From: Streptomyces sp. cg36
Lineage (GTDB): Bacteria > Actinomycetota > Actinomycetes > Streptomycetales > Streptomycetaceae
Direction of reading: 5' to 3'
DNA: 64,000 nucleotides
NCBI RefSeq assembly: GCF_041080675.1
Contig: NZ_CP163520.1
Span: 248,001-312,000, forward strand
The notes under the pieces are model-generated. The model was given only the letters and a program-made list of their open reading frames with translations. It had not been told where the DNA came from and made no database searches. Shown here in pieces: positions 59,637 to 64,000 of this stretch. The position numbers and the translations under genes are program-made. How positions within the stretch are numbered: the stretch's first letter is position 1; each line of letters begins with the position of its first letter.

Positions 59637-60794
59637 GTGTCCGTGGCCCTACGTGTGGCGATCACCGCCGAGCCCGTGCCCTCCCACGTCTCCGCGCTGG
59701 ACTACGTCATCGGCCCGTCCCTGGAGCAGGGTCACCGCCTCGCGCTCCACGCGCCTTTGATGTTCCGCCGCGAAGCCCGGCTGCGCGGGGTGGACTTCCA
59801 CCGCGCCGGAACGAACTGGACGTGTGCTCCAGGTGTTCAGCAGACGGCGGGCACCGTCTGGAAGCGGTACGGAAACGGCGCCTTCAACCGGTACGTCTTC
59901 GGGCACCTCTGGACCGAGTTGGCGGGCAGGAAGGCCCAGGACCTGCTCGCCTCGTGGACGCGGACGCGCCCCGATCTGGTGATCGCCGAATGCAGCGACT
60001 TCGGCGCACACCTCGCCGCCCGGGTACTGGGACTCCCCCTGGTCGCGGCCGACAACGGCCTCGGGCCCGTACTCGTGGACCTGTGGGACAGCGACATCGC
60101 ACCCGCGCTGTCCGCTCTCCACAAACAGTACGAACTGCCCGCCCCCGCGCTCCCGCCCATGGTGACCCCGGCCCCCGTCGACTGGTTCCACGAGACGACC
60201 CCGCCCGGGACACGAGCGGTGCGGCGGACCGTCGCGCGGTTCCGGACCGTCCTGCCCGACCGGCTGGCCCCCGCGCCCACGGCCCGGCCGCTCGTCTACG
60301 TGAGCCTGGGCACCCTGACGACGGCGATGGCCAGCCTGCGTACGGTCGTCGAGGGCCTCTACCAGGAGGTCATGGCCGCCCTCTCCGCCACCGGCTGCCA
60401 CGCGATCGTCTCGGCGGGTGAACTCGCCCGCCACCTGCGCACCACGGACTCCCGCATCACGGTCGTCGAGCACGTCCCCCAGCCCGCGCTCCTGCACCAC
60501 GCCGACCTGTTCGTGACGCACGCGGGCCGTGGATCGCTGCTCGACGCCGTGCAGGGCGGGACGCCCGTCCTGGCCATGGGCGTACTCGGCGACCAGCCCG
60601 GCAACGCCGCAGCGTTCGCGCGGCTCGGACTCGGCCAGGCACTGGACCTCACGGCGACGCGCGGCGAGATGGCCGACGCCATCACCACCGTCCTGGGAGC
60701 CCCGCGCTACGGAGCCGCCGTGCGCGCCGCCGACGCCGCCTTGGCGGAGCTGCCGACGTTCGACCCGGTGGAGTTACGCGACACCCTCATGTGA
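59637..60794 (+). CDS. Glycosyltransferase family 1 (UGT-like), TTA codon near its end
   Basis: 385 residues, start among three in-frame GTGs (59631, 59637, 59643) with GGAG best spaced to 59637. GT-B fold: N-terminal acceptor domain (RVAITAEPVPSHVSALDYVIGPS) and C-terminal nucleotide-sugar domain with VYVSLGTL, VVEHVPQPALLHHADLFVTHAGRGS and QPGNA motifs, the MGT/OleD-like signature. These enzymes often glucosylate macrolides or other small molecules for self-resistance. Codon 380 (60774-60776) is TTA, so full-length product should need the bldA tRNA. Acceptor unknown. Confidence 0.88.
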   Translation: MSVALRVAITAEPVPSHVSALDYVIGPSLEQGHRLALHAPLMFRREARLRGVDFHRAGTNWTCAPGVQQTAGTVWKRYGNGAFNRYVFGHLWTELAGRKAQDLLASWTRTRPDLVIAECSDFGAHLAARVLGLPLVAADNGLGPVLVDLWDSDIAPALSALHKQYELPAPALPPMVTPAPVDWFHETTPPGTRAVRRTVARFRTVLPDRLAPAPTARPLVYVSLGTLTTAMASLRTVVEGLYQEVMAALSATGCHAIVSAGELARHLRTTDSRITVVEHVPQPALLHHADLFVTHAGRGSLLDAVQGGTPVLAMGVLGDQPGNAAAFARLGLGQALDLTATRGEMADAITTVLGAPRYGAAVRAADAALAELPTFDPVELRDTLM

Positions 60795-60862
60795 GGCACC
60801 GTCACACCGCCGCACACCGTACTCGCCAACGGCCCACCGGCTACCGGCCGGCGCCGACACCC

Positions 60863-61675
60863 TCACACCGTGAAGTCCAGCACCAGATGGTCCTGGACCG
60901 GCCGGTATCCCAGCCGCTGGTAGAGCGCGTTGCTCGTCGGGTTGGCCAGGTCGGTGAACAGCACCACCTGCTCCGCTCCCCACTCCAGCGCCAGCCGGGT
61001 GGCGGCCACCGTGGCGACCGCCGCGTAGCCCCGGCCCCGCCGCGCGGGCGGGGTGTAGACCGGGCCGATACGGGACTGGCCCGCCAGCACACCGGATGCG
61101 GCGGACAGCGACACCGGCCCCTCGTCCGTCTCCCACAGCACCAACTGCCCGGCCGCCGTGCGCCTGGCCGCCACCCCATCGGCAGCGAGGCCGGGCGGCA
61201 GGGCCACCTCGTCGAGGAACGCCTTCAACCACTCGGTGACCAGCGGCACATCCGCCTCGGCCGCCAGGCGCGCACGGCCCGGGACGGGCGCCGGTTCGGC
61301 GAGTGCGGCCAGCCGGAACAGCCGCTCCTCCCGGTCCACCCGATAGGGCCCCCAGGCATCCCCGAAGGCGCGGGCGGTGACCGTGGTGCCGTTCACCCCG
61401 ACCAGTGGCTCGCCGCGCAGCACCCCGGCCAGCTCCTTGGCCGCGCCCGGCGGCATGGGGCCGAGCACCGGCGGCATCCCCGGGGTCTGCGCATACGCCC
61501 CCGCCACGGCCTGCCCCGGACCGGTCCACCAGCCGAACCTGGCTCCCGGCCAGTGCCCGTCCCGGGCGCCTTGCGCGAGGGTGAGCAGCACGGTGTTCCG
61601 GGCGGGATCGGCGGCCAGGAAGGGATGCGCGGCCGTTCGGAAGGCTTCGACGTCGTCCGTGAGATGCCAAGTCAT
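60863..61675 (-). CDS. GNAT-family N-acetyltransferase
   Basis: 270 residues. A C-terminal GNAT domain (about 140-265) has the acetyl-CoA motif RRGRGYAAVATVA and the closing ALYQRLGYRPVQDHLV; the N-terminal half is a second, degenerate GNAT-like or accessory domain (WHLTDDVEAFRTAAHPFL). Acceptor unknown. The ATG at 61675 gives the full domain; convergent with the glycosyltransferase gene. Confidence 0.88.
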   Translation of the reverse strand: MTWHLTDDVEAFRTAAHPFLAADPARNTVLLTLAQGARDGHWPGARFGWWTGPGQAVAGAYAQTPGMPPVLGPMPPGAAKELAGVLRGEPLVGVNGTTVTARAFGDAWGPYRVDREERLFRLAALAEPAPVPGRARLAAEADVPLVTEWLKAFLDEVALPPGLAADGVAARRTAAGQLVLWETDEGPVSLSAASGVLAGQSRIGPVYTPPARRGRGYAAVATVAATRLALEWGAEQVVLFTDLANPTSNALYQRLGYRPVQDHLVLDFTV

Positions 61676-62413
61676 GCTCGATCGTCGTACGGCGCCCGGA
61701 CCCGGCGCACCCGATTTTCCCCACGCCCGCGGGATGCGCCACACGCCGAGGAGCGCGGCCACCACATCACCTGGACCGGGCCCGGCGGCCAACTGGCGCG
61801 GAACATCGGCCGACGGGCCGTGAAAGCCTGTGAGAGCACCCACGAGAAACGGTGTGCACGGGGCTCACCCACCTACGCCGAATTCACGACCCATCGTGAA
61901 CACAGTGGCGCAGCGCCACTCCGCTCACAGCGTTTCCCCAGCATCCGGGCACGCGCGGGCAACGGCGGTGAAGGGGCTGGTCACCGCGTGTCGAGCGGAG
62001 TTCGGGGTGGCCGTACGGCCCAAGTCATACCGCGTCAGGCCGGCCTGACTTCGCGTCAAACGTATCTCCGATTCCATAGCGGAGTGACACACCTCACATC
62101 TCGTTGAAGTCGGGCCGATTGCGCCATGGTCGCGCTTGACCTCTTCGGCCCCGCTCCATGGCCTGAAGCCGACGGCGTCGATCGCACCCGGTTTCGTTCG
62201 CGCAGGCGGCGTGGCCAGTCCCTGACTATGCCTTTACCACATTCCGGCTCAATACTCCCTCAGAGGGTTTACAGCCATCTCCCTAGCATGAGACCCGCCA
62301 AGTCCCGTGACTTCGCACCGCTGTCCCAGATGACACCTCGCTGCTCCTGTCACGGGCCCTGACCAGGCATGCAACACCACCAACGGACCTTGCAACAGCC
62401 CTGGGGAGTAGTC
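61676..62413. other. Long intergenic region without a clear gene
   Basis: 738 bp, the largest gap in the window. Short frames here lack ribosome sites and protein-like composition. It contains a pair of adjacent inverted repeats at 61883-61920 and an AT-richer part (about 62230-62300) that probably includes the methyltransferase promoter. A small regulatory RNA is possible but nothing specific supports one. Confidence 0.5.
61883..61920. promoter_or_regulatory. Two adjacent small inverted repeats
   Basis: TTCACGA-N4-TCGTGAA (61883-61900) and AGTGGCG-N3-CGCCACT (61904-61920), separated by 3 nt, about 210 bp upstream of the GNAT start. Either operators or RNA hairpins. Confidence 0.5.
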
Positions 62414-63268
62414 ATGGCGTCTTCCAAGACGGCACCCGCACATCGTGACACCAGAGGCGCGGCGCGCGACGCCGCGGTAACCGCCCAGTACGTGGACCCC
62501 GACGACGCGGACCGCTATGCCGCGTCGTACGAGGGGTCCCGGCCGGCGGCACGGTACTACCGTTCCCGACTGCACGTCGTCGACGAGGCACTTCGCACCG
62601 CCCCGCACGGTCGTCTGCTCGACGTGGGGTGTGGCCCGGGCATGCTGGTGCGACGCCTTCTCGACCTGCGGCCCGGAGAGTTCGAGATCACCGCGTGCGA
62701 CCAGTCCCCGGCGATGATCGACGCGGCAACCGCCCAGGCCAAGGGCTCCGCCGACGTCCAACTGAGTGTGGCGCGCATCGAGGAAATGCCCTTCCCCGAC
62801 AAGTACTTCGACGTCGTCGTGGCGATGGGCGTCCTGGAGTACGCCGACGCCGACGACGGGCTCCGGGAGATCGCGCGCGTCGTGAAGCCCGGCGGCCTGA
62901 CCGTGGTGACGATGCTCAACCCCCTCAGCCCCTACCGCCTGGTCGAATGGTGCCTGTACTGGCCCCTGCTGCGCGTGCTCGGCCGCGTCGAGGCACTCTT
63001 CGGTGTGCAGCGGCACGCCGCCGAGGTGTCCGGCATCCGGGCGATCCCCCTGGCCAGGCTCCGCCGGATGATGCTCAAGAGGGGCCTGGCCCCCACGGAC
63101 GCCGTCCACTACGACGTGACACCCCTGGTGCCGCCGCTCGACCGGCCGGTGCGCCGCCGCTGGGACCGCAAGTGGCACGAACACCCCGAAAAAACCGTCA
63201 GCCGGGGCGCCGGCCGCTGGTTGGGCACGGCCTACCTGGTGACGGCGCGACGCCTGGAGGACGTGTGA
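62414..63268 (+). CDS. Class I SAM-dependent methyltransferase (lipid or small-molecule type)
   Basis: 284 residues from the ATG with GGGGAG upstream. SAM motif LLDVGCGPGMLVRRLLDL near 70, VACDQSPAMIDAA-like (TACDQSPAMID) motif and VVVAMGVLEYADADDGLREIARVVKPGG. The long C-terminal part with LVEWCLYWPLLRVLGRVEALFG and PLVPPLDRPVRRRW resembles O-/C-methyltransferases such as UbiE-like enzymes acting on hydrophobic substrates. Substrate unknown. Two strong hairpins follow. Confidence 0.9.
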   Translation: MASSKTAPAHRDTRGAARDAAVTAQYVDPDDADRYAASYEGSRPAARYYRSRLHVVDEALRTAPHGRLLDVGCGPGMLVRRLLDLRPGEFEITACDQSPAMIDAATAQAKGSADVQLSVARIEEMPFPDKYFDVVVAMGVLEYADADDGLREIARVVKPGGLTVVTMLNPLSPYRLVEWCLYWPLLRVLGRVEALFGVQRHAAEVSGIRAIPLARLRRMMLKRGLAPTDAVHYDVTPLVPPLDRPVRRRWDRKWHEHPEKTVSRGAGRWLGTAYLVTARRLEDV

Positions 63269-63273
63269 CGCGG

Positions 63274-63298
63274 ACGACGGTTGAGCAACAACCGTCGT
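63274..63298 (+). terminator. First terminator after the methyltransferase gene
   Basis: Perfect 10-bp arms ACGACGGTTG / CAACCGTCGT with a 5-nt loop, 5 nt past the stop codon. Confidence 0.8.
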
Positions 63299-63303
63299 AC
63301 GAA

Positions 63304-63344
63304 GGGGTGAACGCGGCCACACACCACGGCGCCGCGTTCACCCC
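63304..63344. terminator. Second, 14-bp terminator after the methyltransferase gene
   Basis: Perfect 14-bp arms GGGGTGAACGCGGC / GCCGCGTTCACCCC with a 13-nt loop, directly after the first hairpin; together a tandem terminator. Confidence 0.85.
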
Positions 63345-63390
63345 ACCACCCCGGTGAGGAGGAACTGCCCACCACGACTGCTCTTCGCAG

Positions 63391-63504
63391 AGCCTGGTGC
63401 GGCCCTCCCCGCAGGCCGCCGCCCCGCTCATCCAGCACGTACGCGGCACGCCGCACTGGCGCGCCGACCTCGTGGCCGACCTCGCCGCCGTACGGCCGCG
63501 GTGA
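63391..63504 (+). pseudogene. C-terminal coding relic
   Basis: A stretch of 37 codons ending in TGA reads with protein-like composition (PLIQHVRGTPHWRADLVADLAAVRPR at the end, in part) but has no start or ribosome site and begins right after the tandem terminator. It looks like the remnant of a deleted gene. Family not recognised. Confidence 0.4.
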
Positions 63505-63551
63505 TTCCTACGGTGCGGTGCCCGGCACCGGAACCCGGATGCCGTCCCCCG

Positions 63552-64000
63552 TCACCGGATGAACTCCACTTCCGGGAAGTCCCTGCTCGGGCCGTCGAGC
63601 AGATGCCGTCGCCGGTGCCGCAGGTGCTGGTCGAAGAACGCGAGGGAGTACGCCTGTTGGATGCGTAGGGACCGTGCCGGGTCCAGGGTGCCGATCCACT
63701 CCTGGATCTGCTGGTCGGTCATGCCGAGGATCCTGCCCACTTGCGGGATCAGGGACGCGTCGTCGCCATAGGTGTGGTGGACGGCCCCGGCGGCCTGGAT
63801 GTTGAGCCGGTAGCCGCGCAAGTGGGTCCAGAACTCGGCGACGTCCGGCATGGCCGCCCGGGTGAACTCCGCCGTCATCATCATGAACGGCCGGTCGAGG
63901 TCGGTGGTGATGGTCGGCTGCATCGGGCCGTCGATGCCGAGCCCGGCGCTGACGCGCCGGTCGGCGAGCATGGTGAGCGCGGTGGCGGTGCCGCCCTTCG
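63552..64000 (-). CDS. C-terminal part of a secreted alpha/beta hydrolase (PAF-acetylhydrolase/dienelactone-hydrolase-like), cut by window edge
   Basis: The frame runs off the right edge, so only the last 149 codons are seen. KGGTATALTMLADRRVSAGLGIDG follows the nucleophile-elbow strand, RPFMMMTAEFT precedes the acid position, and VHHTYGDDASLIPQ holds a plausible catalytic His. The layout matches actinobacterial PAF-acetylhydrolase-like lipases. The N-terminus, with the nucleophile Ser, is outside the window. Confidence 0.8.
   Translation of the reverse strand, partial: KGGTATALTMLADRRVSAGLGIDGPMQPTITTDLDRPFMMMTAEFTRAAMPDVAEFWTHLRGYRLNIQAAGAVHHTYGDDASLIPQVGRILGMTDQQIQEWIGTLDPARSLRIQQAYSLAFFDQHLRHRRRHLLDGPSRDFPEVEFIR

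Noticed and set aside
1..64000. tRNA, rRNA, insertion sequences, prophage and integrase genes.
   Set aside because: No cloverleaf-like, rRNA-like or transposase-like sequence was noticed by eye; a dedicated search could still find a short RNA.

Overview
The window is high-GC actinobacterial DNA and almost certainly a Streptomyces chromosome. Supporting signs are the strongly GC-biased third codon positions, GTG and TTG starts with GGAGG-type ribosome sites, a rare TTA (bldA) codon in a large LAL regulator, a LitR/LitS light-response pair, a Streptomyces killer-toxin-like protein and many secreted Sec/Tat enzymes. The gene mix (RiPP loci, solitary regulators, secreted hydrolases, oxidoreductases) looks like an accessory or arm-type region. 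I see no rRNA, tRNA, CRISPR array, transposase or phage genes.

Layout. 1-880: TetR regulator with a divergent neighbour cut by the window edge. 918-5737: candidate RiPP locus A, with a 26-residue precursor ending in Cys, a membrane M50-like peptidase carrying an N-terminal PqqD-like recognition domain, a TPR protein, a flavin reductase and a divergent EpiD-type flavoprotein. 6118-9117: 999-residue LAL-type LuxR regulator with a TTA codon. 9715-18785: candidate RiPP locus B, with a 54-residue Cys-free precursor followed by nine tightly packed or overlapping genes: JmjC/cupin oxygenase, peptide arginase, radical SAM/SPASM, second cupin oxygenase, aldo/keto reductase, ABC ATPase, two ABC-2 permeases and a PhyH oxygenase. 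A secreted M6-like metalloprotease follows. 21-33 kb: single genes (MerR, DUF6194, DoxX, cupin, FKBP, serine hydrolase, phospholipase C, CPT-like kinase, methyltransferase, DUF4383, SDR-DUF2867, second TetR, glyoxalase). 33.7-37.3 kb: litR/litS with an iron-sulfur bacterial cryptochrome/photolyase. 37.4-43.8 kb: aldo/keto reductase, STAS-GAF, tyrosine phosphatase, PPOX, killer-toxin-like protein, and a sulfatase behind a Cys-containing leader peptide. 43.9-50.6 kb: dicarboxylate uptake and tartrate-type dehydrogenase with LysR, ArsR-MFS, cation/proton antiporter. 50.8-64 kb: secreted repeat proteins, NmrA/LysR/darcynin, quinone oxidoreductase, glycosyltransferase, GNAT, methyltransferase and a truncated alpha/beta hydrolase.

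How the parts work together. In locus B the arginase, radical SAM enzyme, three Fe/2-oxoglutarate oxygenases and reductase are predicted to modify one small peptide, which the ABC system exports. In locus A the flavoprotein may act on the C-terminal Cys of its peptide. In both loci an 11-bp hairpin lies between the precursor gene and the first maturation gene, which could raise precursor expression over enzyme expression. The TTA codon in the LAL regulator suggests that at least one locus is under developmental (bldA) control. These two loci are the most likely previously undescribed systems here; all chemistry is inferred from family membership.
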